Source: Pirellulales bacterium
GTDB taxonomy: Bacteria; Planctomycetota; Planctomycetia; Pirellulales; Thermoguttaceae
Assembly: GCA_013360685.1 (NCBI GenBank)
Contig: JABWBD010000005.1
Location: forward strand, 1-60,319
Length of the DNA stretch: 60,319 bases
Direction: 5' to 3'
Shown: positions 20,472 through 29,579 of the stretch, in pieces
How positions within the stretch are numbered: the stretch's first letter is position 1
How the letters are laid out: every line of letters begins with the position of its first letter
Translations under genes and position numbers: made by a program
Notes under the pieces: model-generated
What the model saw: the letters and a program-made list of their open reading frames with translations, nothing else
Databases searched by the model: none
Told to the model about the DNA's origin: nothing

Positions 20472-21571
20472 TATTTATGATAGGGAGGGTTGTCAATAGC
20501 TACCAGTTCCGCAATCCGTTCACGGCTGACCGGTTGGATGATTCCCTTTTCACAGATGATTGCCGTGATCAGTCGGGCCGGCGTGACGTCGAAGGCCGGG
20601 TTGTAGACCTTGATCCCCTCCGGAGCCGTCTGGCGGCCGAATCCGTGGGTGATCTCGCGGGGATCGCGCTGTTCGATCGGGATCTCGTGCCCGGTGGCGA
20701 TTGCCGGATCGAACGTGCTCGTGGGAGCGGCTACGTAGAAGGGGATATCGTGTGCGGCGGCCAGCAGGGCGACGCTGTAGGTGCCGATCTTGTTGGCCGT
20801 GTCCCCATTGGCGGCAATTCGGTCTGCGCCGGTCACTACGGCCTGCACGCGCCCTTCGCGCATCACCTGGGCGGCCATCGAATCGCAGATTAGCGTCACG
20901 TCGATCCCGCGCTGCTGAAGCTCCCAGGCGGTGAGCCGGGCGCCTTGAAGCAAGGGGCGGGTCTCGTCGGCGTAGATGTGCAGGGTCTTGCCCGACTCCG
21001 CAGCAGCGAAGAAGACGGCCAGTGCGGTGCCATAATCGGAGGTGGCCAGGCCGCCCGCGTTGCAGTGCGTCAGCACACCCTGGCCATCGGCGAGCAAGGT
21101 CGCCCCGTGCCGGCCGATCGCCCGGCACATCTGCCGGTCTTCCTCGTGGATCTGCCGGGCTTCGGCCAGCAGGATCTCGGCGATCTCGCGAGAGTGCCGT
21201 CCACGCGCGTCCCAAGCGGTCTTTTTCATCCGCTCCAACGCCCAGAAGAGATTTACCGCGGTCGGCCGGCTGGTCGCCAGATAGGTGGCGACCTCCTCGA
21301 GCCGGGTGTAGAAGCGGGTTTCGTCGGCGTCGAGCACGTTCTGAATCCCCACGCACACGCCATACGCTGCCGCAATACCGATCGCCGGGGCGCCGCGGAC
21401 CCGAAGCGACTGGATCGCTTCCCAGACGGTTTCAGCGTCGCGGCAGTCGATCTCGACCAGTTCGATCGGCAGCCGCGTCTGGTCGATCATATGGAGATGG
21501 CCCTCGACCCCCCCCTCCCAACCGAGCGTTTCGATGGGCGTCAGCGGCGACTCGTGAGATGGGTCGGTCAT
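20471..21571 (-). CDS. mtnA: S-methyl-5-thioribose-1-phosphate isomerase
   Basis: 366 aa, normal length for MtnA of the methionine salvage pathway, which converts methylthioribose-1-phosphate to methylthioribulose-1-phosphate. Hallmarks: [15 protein letters not shown] near the N-terminus, HCNAGGLAT with the catalytic Cys, and [19 protein letters not shown] with the catalytic Asp. The start at 21571 overlaps the purE stop by 4 bp; the stop overlaps the GTG of the cytochrome gene by 1 bp, so the three genes are probably co-translated. No other methionine salvage gene is in the window. Confidence 0.96.
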   Translation of the reverse strand: MTDPSHESPLTPIETLGWEGGVEGHLHMIDQTRLPIELVEIDCRDAETVWEAIQSLRVRGAPAIGIAAAYGVCVGIQNVLDADETRFYTRLEEVATYLATSRPTAVNLFWALERMKKTAWDARGRHSREIAEILLAEARQIHEEDRQMCRAIGRHGATLLADGQGVLTHCNAGGLATSDYGTALAVFFAAAESGKTLHIYADETRPLLQGARLTAWELQQRGIDVTLICDSMAAQVMREGRVQAVVTGADRIAANGDTANKIGTYSVALLAAAHDIPFYVAAPTSTFDPAIATGHEIPIEQRDPREITHGFGRQTAPEGIKVYNPAFDVTPARLITAIICEKGIIQPVSRERIAELVAIDNPPYHK

Positions 21572-22092
21572 GCCTTCTCCCCGCGCAAGACACTTTGCAG
21601 GGCTGCATTTTTGGCAGCCACTTTTCCGACCAACTCCTGCTTGAACGCCGCGAACCGTTCTTCGAGGACTGCATCGGATAGGGCCAGGATCTGCACGGCC
21701 AGAAGCCCGGCGTTTCGCGGTCCGCCCATGCCGGCCCCCACCGTCGCCACCGGCACGTCGCCGGGCATCTGCACCATGGAGAGAAGCGAGTCGAGTCCGC
21801 CGGCCAGTTCCGTCGTCACCGGGATGCCGATCACCGGCAACGTCGTATGCGCCGCGACGACGCCGGCCAGGTGGGCCGCGCCGCCCGCGGCCGCGATGAT
21901 CACCTTCAGACCCCGCCCTCTGGCCGTTTTCGCGTACTGTTCGACCGCGCCCGGGGTGCGATGGGCGCTCATCACCTGCGCCTCGAAAGGCACGCCGAAC
22001 TCGTCCAGCGCGGCGGCCGCGGCCTTGATCTTGGGCCAGTCGCTGTCGCTGCCCATGAGCATACCGACCAGGGGAGAATCCGATATTGGCAT
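21568..22092 (-). CDS. purE: 5-(carboxyamino)imidazole ribonucleotide mutase
   Basis: 174-aa PurE class I enzyme of de novo purine synthesis, converting N5-CAIR to CAIR. Signature motifs: GSDSDWP at the phosphate-binding N-terminus, SAHRTP with the catalytic His, and [20 protein letters not shown]. Length and order are typical. It lies 3 bp downstream of ald and overlaps mtnA by 4 bp; purK is not beside it. Confidence 0.96.
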   Translation of the reverse strand: MPISDSPLVGMLMGSDSDWPKIKAAAAALDEFGVPFEAQVMSAHRTPGAVEQYAKTARGRGLKVIIAAAGGAAHLAGVVAAHTTLPVIGIPVTTELAGGLDSLLSMVQMPGDVPVATVGAGMGGPRNAGLLAVQILALSDAVLEERFAAFKQELVGKVAAKNAALQSVLRGEKA

Positions 22093-22095
22093 AGT

Positions 22096-23205
22096 CTATT
22101 TCTCAAAACGCGGGTGATATGGGAGGTTGAAAGTCTCTGCGACGGCCCGGTTGGTCACCTCGCCTTCGTAGACGTTGATGGCGCGGGCGATTGGGGGGAA
22201 ATGCTCTGCCGCGTCGAGCAGTCCCCGGTTGACGATCTTCAAGGCCCAGGGGAGCGTCACGTTGCACAAGGCAAACGTACTGGTGCGGCCCACGGCCCCC
22301 GGCATGTTGGTCACGCAGTAGTGCACGACCTCGTCTACTACGAAGGTCGGGTCGCTGTGGGTCGTCGGCCGGCTGGTGGCCACGCAGCCGCCCTGATCGA
22401 TCGCCACGTCGATGATGACGCTGCCCGGCTTCATCAGTTTCAGGTCCTCGCGCTCGATCAGCATGGGGGCCCTCGCACCGGGAACGAGCACCGCGCCGAT
22501 CACCAGGTCGGCGCGCCCGAGCTGCTGGCGGATCGTATGGCGGTCGCTGAACAAGGCAGTGACGTTGCGGGGCATGATGTCGTCGAGATAGCGTAGCCGT
22601 TCCATGTTGATATCGAGGACGGCGACGTGCGCCCCGAACCCGGCGGCCACTTTGGCGGCATTGGCCCCAACGACCCCGCCGCCGAGGACGGCGATATAGG
22701 CGGGCTCGACGCCCGGCACGCCGCCCAGCAGGATGCCTCGGCCCATCTGTGGCCGCTCGAGGTATTTCGCTCCTTCCTGAATGCTCATGCGGCCGGCGAC
22801 CTCGCTCATCGGAGTCAGAAGCGGCAGGCTGCCGCGCTCGTCGCGGAGAGTCTCGTAGGCCACGGCGATGGAGCCGGATTGGAGGACATTTTCGGTCAAC
22901 TTGCGATCGGCGGCGAAATGGAAATACGTGAAAACGATCTGCCGCTGGCGCAGGAGGGGAATCTCCTGTGGCTGCGGCTCCTTGACCTTGATGATCATGT
23001 CGGCCCGGCCGTAGATCTCTCTCGCGCTGGGAACCATCTGCGCACCGTGGGCCACGTATTCGTGGTCGCACAGTCCGGATCCCAGACCGGCTCCCGTCTC
23101 GACCAGCACCTGGTGGCCGGTCCTGGTCAATTCCTCCGCGCCCACCGGCAACAGGCCGACGCGGTACTCGTCGCGCTTGATTTCTTTGGGCACTCCAACG
23201 ATCAT
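22096..23205 (-). CDS. ald: Alanine dehydrogenase
   Basis: 369 aa, full length for NAD-dependent L-alanine dehydrogenase (alanine + NAD = pyruvate + ammonia + NADH). N-terminal MIVGVPKEIKRDEYRVGL, substrate-site KVKEPQ and the NAD-binding region VLGGGVVGANAAKVAAGFGA are all present. A GAGG/AAAAGGAA purine stretch precedes ATG 23205. First gene of a tightly packed minus-strand group ald-purE-mtnA-cytochrome, probably one transcript. Confidence 0.96.
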   Translation of the reverse strand: MIVGVPKEIKRDEYRVGLLPVGAEELTRTGHQVLVETGAGLGSGLCDHEYVAHGAQMVPSAREIYGRADMIIKVKEPQPQEIPLLRQRQIVFTYFHFAADRKLTENVLQSGSIAVAYETLRDERGSLPLLTPMSEVAGRMSIQEGAKYLERPQMGRGILLGGVPGVEPAYIAVLGGGVVGANAAKVAAGFGAHVAVLDINMERLRYLDDIMPRNVTALFSDRHTIRQQLGRADLVIGAVLVPGARAPMLIEREDLKLMKPGSVIIDVAIDQGGCVATSRPTTHSDPTFVVDEVVHYCVTNMPGAVGRTSTFALCNVTLPWALKIVNRGLLDAAEHFPPIARAINVYEGEVTNRAVAETFNLPYHPRFEK

Positions 23206-24063
23206 GCTGCGGTTCCTTTTCCTCGCGCAGCCCTTGTTCCGCGCGGTTGTCGGACGAACGTTGTTCCGCTAGGGTCCAGGACTGAGGACAGGCGCCCTCC
23301 ATCTTCTGTAACGGCAAACGCTGGTGCACAACATCCGGGAGCCAGTCTCCGTTTTCGGACAGCCACCACGTTCCACTGCCCCCCATTCGAGCAAAGGCCG
23401 GGCAGGTCTGCAAGACCGGGAGACTGCCGGCGGCGGTCCGGCAGCGCAGGGCACGGCGGTCATCCAGCACATCTCGACGGCAGACACCAAGCAGATGCTT
23501 CTGCCCGTGAAGACCTCGATGAGGCCGTGCACCAGGTTGTGCAATGCCGCTCATGCGATCCGTATGTTGAGGCGATTCGGCTGGCGAACCAGGACCGTAT
23601 AGGCTAACACGAAGCCGGACCACTGCAACGAGGACGGTTCCGAAATTCGTGGGCTATTCGCAGCGGCTCTGGCGTTCCCGGCTGGGCTCTTGCGGTTCGG
23701 TGTCAGGTCCGGAGAAGCCGGCGGAAAAGGACGGTGGGCATTTCTGTCCATGAACCAGCAGCCCCCGAGAACGGGTGCTTTGCCCGCGTTATCGTCGCGA
23801 AAATGCGGCGATTGGCGTGCCAGCACCGGACCTGCGGCGGTTACGTGGAAAACAAACCGGTGCTCGCGGCAGCAGGGGTTCCCATCCCGGCAAGAATTCA
23901 GTAAGATCGTGCGTATTAGAGGGGCAATTGCACTATCCCAGACCAGTACCGGCGTCGACACGACCCGCCTTTTTTCCCATGCCAGCCGCCACTTCCTCAT
24001 CTCCCAGGCGAATTCTCGCTACTTTGCCAGCCCGGTTCTGGTCGTATTTCGGAGCAAGTCGGA
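23206..24063. other. Long intergenic region, no gene recognised
   Basis: About 860 bp between divergent ald and the CsrA-like gene. Open frames on either strand look non-coding, including one (23690-24067) whose stop happens to overlap the CsrA-like start. No tRNA, palindrome array or clear promoter was identified. Decayed genes cannot be excluded. Confidence 0.4.
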
Positions 24064-24222
24064 ATGAGAACGTTCGATTGCAGTGAAGGCGAGGGAGTTG
24101 TAATCGACGGAACAATCTTTATCGAATTAGTGGAAATTGCTGGCGACGAGGTGTGCGTGAAGATCGATCTGCCGGACGACATGGCGGTGTGTTTGCGGGA
24201 GGAACTGGACGCTGTGAGCTAG
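24064..24222 (+). CDS. Divergent CsrA-like small protein
   Basis: A 52-aa frame. It aligns along its length with CsrA/RsmA, the homodimeric RNA-binding regulator: GE at 9-10, VVIDGTIFIELVEI for the first strands, AGDEVCVKIDLP for strands 3-4, and LREEL at 44-48, where Arg45 matches the RNA-contacting Arg44. However, the N-terminal RNA-binding segment (normally LxLxRR) reads RTFDCS, so those basic residues are gone. The frame continues past the TAG stop into another protein-like stretch. Spacing to a GGAGCAAG purine run at 24052 is acceptable. It may bind RNA differently or be a degenerate copy. Confidence 0.6.
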   Translation: MRTFDCSEGEGVVIDGTIFIELVEIAGDEVCVKIDLPDDMAVCLREELDAVS

Positions 24223-24468
24223 CCGGGCATTCCTGGAAAAACGTGCTCACCCATCAGCGACCAGGTACGATGGGAGGCGGCGCTGGGACTCCGCTTCACC
24301 CTGCATCTTCCCGTGACCGCTTTGGTCCCACCCGGTTACTGGGTGTGGTTCGAGTTGGCGGCCAAGCTGGCCCAGGCGGGAGCCATCGTCCGGCTGAACG
24401 ACTGGGAGCAAAGACGCATCCAACCGATTGCGAGGAAATCCGCTCCGGCCTTCCCACCGCACGAGTGA
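24223..24468 (+). pseudogene. Protein-like frame without a start codon
   Basis: Directly in phase after the CsrA-like stop codon, 81 codons read as plausible protein: a helix, LPVTALVPPGYWVWFELA, then AGAIVRLNDWEQRRI. There is no ATG, GTG or TTG until a GTG about 25 codons in, so it is either the tail of a longer gene interrupted by the TAG or a truncated remnant. Family not recognised. Confidence 0.3.
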
Positions 24469-24481
24469 TCGGGAGAAGGCG

Positions 24482-24739
24482 ATGCACATGAAGAAGTGGC
24501 TGGCGGGAGCATTGGTGCGAGTTGTGGTTGCTGTGCTGTTTGCCAGGCTTTTCTACCCAGGCTGTCTGGCGATATTTCTGGGGGCGTTCCAGGAGAGCGG
24601 CGACGCGACGAAGGCCGTCTTGTGGGTCCTTGCCCCGGTGGTGACGGCGATTGGTTTTGCGGTCGGGATGATGATCGGAAATCATGGCCAATTCCACCCA
24701 GCTTATCCAGTACCTCCGCAGTTGATACGAGGCCGATAA
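24482..24739 (+). CDS. Small two-helix membrane protein
   Basis: 85 aa. Two hydrophobic helices (about 7-33 and 43-66) separated by a short polar loop (QESGDATK); the C-terminal tail is polar and Pro-rich. A GGGAGAAGG site at about 24470 supports ATG 24482 (ATG 24488 is also possible). Its last 56 bp overlap the apparent original start of the helicase gene in another frame. Function unknown. Confidence 0.55.
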   Translation: MHMKKWLAGALVRVVVAVLFARLFYPGCLAIFLGAFQESGDATKAVLWVLAPVVTAIGFAVGMMIGNHGQFHPAYPVPPQLIRGR

Positions 24740-24836
24740 CCGAGAAACCGGGATCGCCAACCTGCTGAGCAAGAAGTACCGGCACGTCACGTTTCTCAAG
24801 GGGCCCGAATATCTGCTCTACGGCCTCCTGGAGCGG
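24684..24836 (+). pseudogene. N-terminal exon-like part of the helicase, cut by in-frame TGA
   Basis: ATG 24684 opens the same frame as the helicase: MANSTQLIQYLRS, then TGA at 24723-24725, then YEADNRETGIANLLSKK, which runs straight into the helicase frame. The protein-like character on both sides shows that the stop interrupts one original N-terminus. A Cys or Trp codon changed to TGA is the simplest reading. Confidence 0.6.
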
Positions 24837-27446
24837 GTGCCCGTCGACTACGACCGGGCCGTCGCTGCTCAGAAAGAAGCCGGCCTCTACAAGAAAGATA
24901 GGACGCTCATCTATGGCGCGTTCTTATTGGTAGGCCGGGAAGGCGGGGACAAGCAACTGCCGACACGGCTCTGTGCGCCGCTGTTTTTCTTCCCCGCGAC
25001 CATCGTCGAGGACCAATCCGTGGCACTGCTGAGCGTGGACCTGTCTCAGCAACGTGTGAACTTCCCGGTGCTGGCGATGCTCATGGGACAGAACGAGAGC
25101 GGACGCGCCGCGGTCGAGGGACTGCTCGCCGACTTGCCCAGGGCACCGTTCGGGGAGGACGACATCTACCGACTGGTCTCGCTCTTGGGCGATGTGTTGA
25201 CTGGCGTTGAAGCCATGCCACTAGTCCGCTATCCCGAACTCGTTGATGAAAAAGAAGTCCGCCGGGCGATGCACTCGGAGGTTGTGCCCGGTTCGTCGCC
25301 TCTCCAATGCCTGCCGGCGGCGGCATTCGCCCTGATTCCAAACTCGCCGGACACGCGGGGCGTGCTCTCGGAACTAGCCCGGATGACGGAGGCTCACCGA
25401 CTTTCGCACCCCGTGCGTCTGCTGCTCGGCAAACCAGACGCCGCGTCACCGCGCTGCGCATCGGTTGCCGTCGGGCGCGTCCCGGCTGTGCTGAGCCGGG
25501 CCCAGAAGGAAGTGCTGCGTGCCGGGGCCGCCGCTCCGTTGACCCTGGTGGTCGGTCCGCCCGGCACCGGCAAGTCGTTCACGATCGCAGCGCTGGCCTT
25601 GGAGCACCTTGGCCGCGGGCAGTCGGTTTTGGTCTCGTCGCGTATGGACCAGGCGGTCAACGTCGTGGCCGAGAAGATACGGAGGATGCTCGGCCCGAGC
25701 TCGTGTGTGGTCCGCGCGGGCCGGGGCCAGCACCTTCGCGAGCTCAAGATATCGCTAGGGCAGATGCTCCACGGGATCAAGCAGACGCTCCTGGACGAGG
25801 CTCCCGATCCTCGCCGTCTCTCCCGGCGGCTTGCGGAGGTGGAGCAAAACCTCGACAGGCTGGAACGTCGGCTCGGTGTGCAGTGCCGGCGAGAAGAGCG
25901 ATGGGGCCTCCTGACGACGTGCCCTGCCCCGAACGGCTCCTTCGCCCGTATTCTCCACGCAATGAGGCTGTGGCAGCTCCAATGGCAGATAGGGGCCGCC
26001 CCGCCGCTTTGGGACCTGACGCAGGAATATCAGCAGGCATTGGACGAGCGGGGTCGCCTGGCCGCCGAATGGCTTCAAGAAACGGTCGCGGCGCGACTCC
26101 GGAAGACGCTCCAGCGGCACCGGGGCGACCTGAGCAACTTCCTTCAGGCCCTCAAGGCCCGCACCGACTTGAAGCAGGAGGAGCTTTTGTCGCAAGTGCG
26201 CCGCGACGTGCTCCTCGGCACTTTTCCCATCTGGCTGGTGACGACAGGCGATGTGGGTGAGGTGCTGCCGTTGGAACCGGAACTGTTCGACGTGGCGATC
26301 CTCGACGAGGCCACGCAGTGCGATATGGCCAGTTGCCTGCCGGTGCTTCAGCGCGCCCGCCGGGGGGTGATCGTCGGCGACCCCAACCAACTTCGCCACG
26401 TGTCGTTTCTCTCGGACCTGCGGCAGCAGGCGCTCGCCGAGAGATGCGAGCTCGACCAGGAACAGCAGCATCGCTTCCCGTATCGCCAGAAGAGCGCCCT
26501 CGACCTGGTGAGCGAGACGCTCGGCACCCAGGACCAGGTGCTGTTCCTCGACGAGCATTTCCGCAGCATGCCGCAGATCATCGCCTTCAGCAACCAGGAG
26601 TTCTACTGCGGGGCGCTCAGGGTCATGAGCGAGCGGCCTGGGACCGCGGTACGGCGGTGCGTCGAAGTCCGCCCAATAGCCGGCCAAAATGCCCAGGGGA
26701 CCAACCGCGAAGAGGCCCAGGCGCTGGTGGCTGAGGTGGTGCGACGAATCGAGGAAGAGTCGCGACTGCCGGCGGAGGCGTGCCACTGCCTGGGCGTGCT
26801 CTCGCCCTTCCGCGATCAAGTGGACCACCTGCTGGGGCTTTTGCAGAAAGAGCTCAGCCTTGAGTCGTTGGAGAAACACAAATTGTTGGTGGGCACGGCC
26901 CATTCGTTCCAGGGCGAGGAACGCGACGTCATGTACCTGTCGCTGGTCGTCGATGAGGCGTCGCACCCGGCGTCATTTCATTTCCTCAATAACCCGAATG
27001 TGTTCAATGTATCGATCACCCGAGCCCGCCTTCAGCAGATCGTGTTTGCCTCAGTCCGGGCCGACCAGGTGAAACCGGGCACGCTGCTGCACCGCTACTT
27101 GTCCTCGATCCAGAGCGATTCCGCGACAGCCGAACCGGCGTGGCAGCAGGAGCACGATGAGTTTCTTCGGGATGTCGGCGGCGAATTGAAGAAACTCGGA
27201 TTCCTTGTATGGCCGGCATGGCCTGCTGCCGGGCTCACCATCGACCTGATGATCGAGCGCGACGGCCGGACTTTGGGGATCGACCTGATCGGGTACCGCG
27301 GCCCCTTTGCCGCAGCGTTGGATCTGGAGCGTTACCGCATATTCCAGCGTGCGGGCCTTGCGCTGTTTCCGCTTTCCTATCGCTCATGGCTCCATGACCG
27401 TGCTGGGTGCTGCCGGGCCATTGAGCGATTGCACGAACGGGCCTGA
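24837..27446 (+). CDS. SF1 (UPF1/Dna2-like) helicase with C-terminal nuclease-like domain
   Basis: 869 aa from GTG 24837; the true N-terminus is probably 51 codons longer (see preceding entry). Helicase motifs: GPPGTGKS (about 240), DEATQCD (about 490), GDPNQLRH (about 516), QHRFPY (about 549), GTAHSFQGEERDV (about 687) and SITRARLQQ (about 727), i.e. the AAA_11/AAA_12 superfamily 1B arrangement. A helical insertion (about 300-440) separates motifs I and II. The last about 100 residues resemble a Vsr-like/DUF559 PD-(D/E)XK nuclease (GLTIDLMIERDGRTLGIDLIGY), although the usual E or K is not obvious. Could act in DNA or RNA processing or in defence. Confidence 0.82.
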   Translation: MPVDYDRAVAAQKEAGLYKKDRTLIYGAFLLVGREGGDKQLPTRLCAPLFFFPATIVEDQSVALLSVDLSQQRVNFPVLAMLMGQNESGRAAVEGLLADLPRAPFGEDDIYRLVSLLGDVLTGVEAMPLVRYPELVDEKEVRRAMHSEVVPGSSPLQCLPAAAFALIPNSPDTRGVLSELARMTEAHRLSHPVRLLLGKPDAASPRCASVAVGRVPAVLSRAQKEVLRAGAAAPLTLVVGPPGTGKSFTIAALALEHLGRGQSVLVSSRMDQAVNVVAEKIRRMLGPSSCVVRAGRGQHLRELKISLGQMLHGIKQTLLDEAPDPRRLSRRLAEVEQNLDRLERRLGVQCRREERWGLLTTCPAPNGSFARILHAMRLWQLQWQIGAAPPLWDLTQEYQQALDERGRLAAEWLQETVAARLRKTLQRHRGDLSNFLQALKARTDLKQEELLSQVRRDVLLGTFPIWLVTTGDVGEVLPLEPELFDVAILDEATQCDMASCLPVLQRARRGVIVGDPNQLRHVSFLSDLRQQALAERCELDQEQQHRFPYRQKSALDLVSETLGTQDQVLFLDEHFRSMPQIIAFSNQEFYCGALRVMSERPGTAVRRCVEVRPIAGQNAQGTNREEAQALVAEVVRRIEEESRLPAEACHCLGVLSPFRDQVDHLLGLLQKELSLESLEKHKLLVGTAHSFQGEERDVMYLSLVVDEASHPASFHFLNNPNVFNVSITRARLQQIVFASVRADQVKPGTLLHRYLSSIQSDSATAEPAWQQEHDEFLRDVGGELKKLGFLVWPAWPAAGLTIDLMIERDGRTLGIDLIGYRGPFAAALDLERYRIFQRAGLALFPLSYRSWLHDRAGCCRAIERLHERA

Positions 27447-27558
27447 CTGCCTCACCGCCGGCCCGCTATGGCAACGCTGTGAAGCATTTTCTTGCGGCAG
27501 TGGTTGATTTGCCGATCTTAAGGTTGCACTGAGGGGATCGGCGCCGGGAGAAGTGTTT

Positions 27559-27978
27559 TTACGGATTGAACTTGGGCGCCTCGGCGGGCGGCGGCTCCTG
27601 TTTCGATCTGCCCGTGGCGGCCTTGATCAGGGCGCGTTGGACGGCCCCGAGCACCTTGCGGCTGCTGGATTCCTCGCGTGTCTCTTCCTCGACCGGTTGT
27701 CGCTCGCTGGCCGGCTCCGTGGCGGGCTTCTCGGTCATCGGTTCCGCAGGCGGTTTCTTGGTCTCGGCAACAGGTGTTTCTTCCGAAGCCGGCTCCTTCA
27801 CGGAAGGGCATGGGACATCTGGGGCGGGCGCGGCAGGCTCCGCGATTCCGCCCGGCGGTGCGGCGGGGGGCACATCGGCCCGTGGTGCGGCGGCGGGTCC
27901 TTCCGGGGCCGGCTGACCGCACCCGCTGAAAACCGAGAAAAAGCCGAAAAGGATGACGGTCCAGGCAGACGTTCTCAT
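27559..27978 (-). CDS. Proline-rich lipoprotein
   Basis: 139 aa. Signal peptide with a lipobox-like SVFSGC (Cys about residue 20), then about 85 residues of Pro/Ala/Glu-rich low-complexity sequence (PAAPPGG, TKKPPAEP, ETREESSSRK) and a short C-terminal helix, KVLGAVQRALIKAATGR. The start at 27978 is preferred over an upstream ATG (28023) because it opens directly on the signal peptide and follows a GGAGAG site. Probably a membrane-anchored spacer or stalk protein; no function recognised. Confidence 0.7.
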   Translation of the reverse strand: MRTSAWTVILFGFFSVFSGCGQPAPEGPAAAPRADVPPAAPPGGIAEPAAPAPDVPCPSVKEPASEETPVAETKKPPAEPMTEKPATEPASERQPVEEETREESSSRKVLGAVQRALIKAATGRSKQEPPPAEAPKFNP

Positions 27979-28023
27979 CAGGTCTCTCCGTAATGGTCGG
28001 CGCCGAGCGAATGGTCGGCGCAA

Positions 28024-28692
28024 CTACTGCTCTAGGTTCGAACGAAACATACCACAAGGCGGGATTGGTCGCCGCATCAGGCACGACCAGCCCAGGTAGC
28101 CTTCGAGACGACGCGGGCTTTCGAAACGGAACGGCCGAAGGTGGACACACTCGAACAGCCGTCCCAACTCGAGGCGGATCTCCTCGTCGGAAACCTGGGG
28201 CGGGCCATCCTCGGCCTCCTCTCCGGCCGCACCGGCCAGCGTGAAATAGTACGACCCGGGGCGAGTGACCCGCCAAAGCAGATCCAGGAATTTATCCAGG
28301 TCGATGCGGCGGATGAAATGGTAGAAGCCGGCGTCGTAGACCACGTCGAACGCCCCGCAAGTCCGCGCGAATTTGAAGACGTCGTCGAGCACGAAGCGGA
28401 TGGAAGCGCCTGCCAACTCGGCGCGCGTGCGGGCGCGGTCCAGCGCGGTGGGAGACGAGTCGACCGCCGTCACCTCGAACCCGGTCCGAGCCAGGCAGAC
28501 GGCGTCGGCCCCGGTCCCGCAGCCGATCTCCAGGAGAGTGCCTCGCGGCAGTTTGCTCTCGTTCAGCACCCGGACCAGTTCGCCTGCCGCGCAGCCCGTC
28601 TCCCAAGGGGGAGTGCCTTCGCGGTACATCGTGTCCCAATCGGGCTGCCCAGCCCGCTTCACCTTCGACAACTTGTTCTTCCTCCGGTTCAT
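28024..28692 (-). CDS. SAM-dependent methyltransferase (TPMT-like)
   Basis: 222-aa class I methyltransferase. The SAM-binding motif I LEIGCGTGAD lies at about residues 51-60, acidic motif II VTAVDSS at about 71-77, and a motif IV-like FDVVYDAGFYHFI near 119. The PPWETG segment before motif I is typical of thiopurine-methyltransferase-like and TehB-like enzymes, which detoxify small molecules or metalloids. ATG 28692 is chosen because the frame upstream is low-complexity; a later start at MYREGTPPWETG is possible. Substrate unknown. Confidence 0.8.
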   Translation of the reverse strand: MNRRKNKLSKVKRAGQPDWDTMYREGTPPWETGCAAGELVRVLNESKLPRGTLLEIGCGTGADAVCLARTGFEVTAVDSSPTALDRARTRAELAGASIRFVLDDVFKFARTCGAFDVVYDAGFYHFIRRIDLDKFLDLLWRVTRPGSYYFTLAGAAGEEAEDGPPQVSDEEIRLELGRLFECVHLRPFRFESPRRLEGYLGWSCLMRRPIPPCGMFRSNLEQ

Positions 28693-28917
28693 CGACGGAT
28701 CGCCCTCCGGCCTCCCGTGCGGCCTTCGGCCTTGCCGATCCGTGCCGCTGGGGAAGAACCTATAGTGTCGGGTCCGCGATGGTGAATTGCAAGCGGGAGC
28801 GGCCGACGGCAAACCACCGCTGCGCCGGCGTGTCGGCTCCGCTTGCCGGCGTCGCGATGTCTGCGTAGGATAACAAGCCACTCGGCATCCCCCCGCGCCT
28901 CGGCCGTAGCCTGACCA

Positions 28918-29568
28918 ATGAAGCTGTTGACGATTACCGACCTGCACGGCCGCCAACCCGTTCTGGAACGGATTCTTGCCCGTGCCGGCGGATGCGACGC
29001 TTTGTTGTTTGGCGGCGATATCACGAACTTCGGTTCACCAATCGATGCCGAAAGGCTCATCAAGCTTGCCCAAGCTGCCGTGCCCGCCGTGTTTGCTGTG
29101 GCCGGCAACTGCGATTCCGGGGAGATCGACCGTCGTCTCGTGGAGATGGGGGTTTCCCTGGCAGGCCGCGGAGTAATGCTCGGCGAGATCGGCATCCAGG
29201 GCCTTTCGGGCATGCCGCCGTGGAAACGAGGGATGTACCAATTCACCGAAGAAGAGTTGGCTGCGGCACTCGAGGCGGGCCACGCAGCGATTGCCGCGGC
29301 CAGGCACCGTATCGTGCTCAGTCATCCGCCGCCGCGCGGCGCGCGTGTGGATCGCACGTTTCTGTTGAAGCACGTCGGCAGCACTTCATTGCGCGCGTTC
29401 ATCGAACGCACACAGCCTCCGCTTGTTCTCTGCGGCCATATCCACGAGGGCCGCGGCGTGGAACAGATCGGGAAGACCACCGTCGTCAATTGCGGCGAAG
29501 CCGCCGGCGGATACTACGCCGTCGCCGACGTCGGCGACCAGATCCACGCCGAGATCTTCCGAGCGTGA
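28918..29568 (+). CDS. Calcineurin-like metallophosphoesterase
   Basis: 216 aa. Metal-binding motifs in order: TDLHG (motif I, with H replacing the second D of DxH forms), FGGDITNFG (GD motif), AGNCDS (GNCD motif), LSHPPPRG and CGHIHEGRG (GHxH). These place it with small two-metal phosphoesterases of the YfcE/archaeal MJ0936 type, which cleave phosphodiesters. Oriented divergently from the methyltransferase gene, with 225 bp between. No signal peptide, so cytoplasmic. Substrate not predictable. Confidence 0.85.
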   Translation: MKLLTITDLHGRQPVLERILARAGGCDALLFGGDITNFGSPIDAERLIKLAQAAVPAVFAVAGNCDSGEIDRRLVEMGVSLAGRGVMLGEIGIQGLSGMPPWKRGMYQFTEEELAAALEAGHAAIAAARHRIVLSHPPPRGARVDRTFLLKHVGSTSLRAFIERTQPPLVLCGHIHEGRGVEQIGKTTVVNCGEAAGGYYAVADVGDQIHAEIFRA

Positions 29569-29579
29569 TCTCGAGGCTC

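Noticed and set aside
23690-24067. 125-codon frame ending on the CsrA-like start
   Set aside because: The stop overlap looks suggestive, but the amino-acid sequence is not protein-like and no ribosome-binding site is seen.
24723-24725. TGA in the helicase as a selenocysteine codon
   Set aside because: I see no convincing hairpin immediately after it, and helicases of this family are not known selenoproteins; kept only as one possibility.
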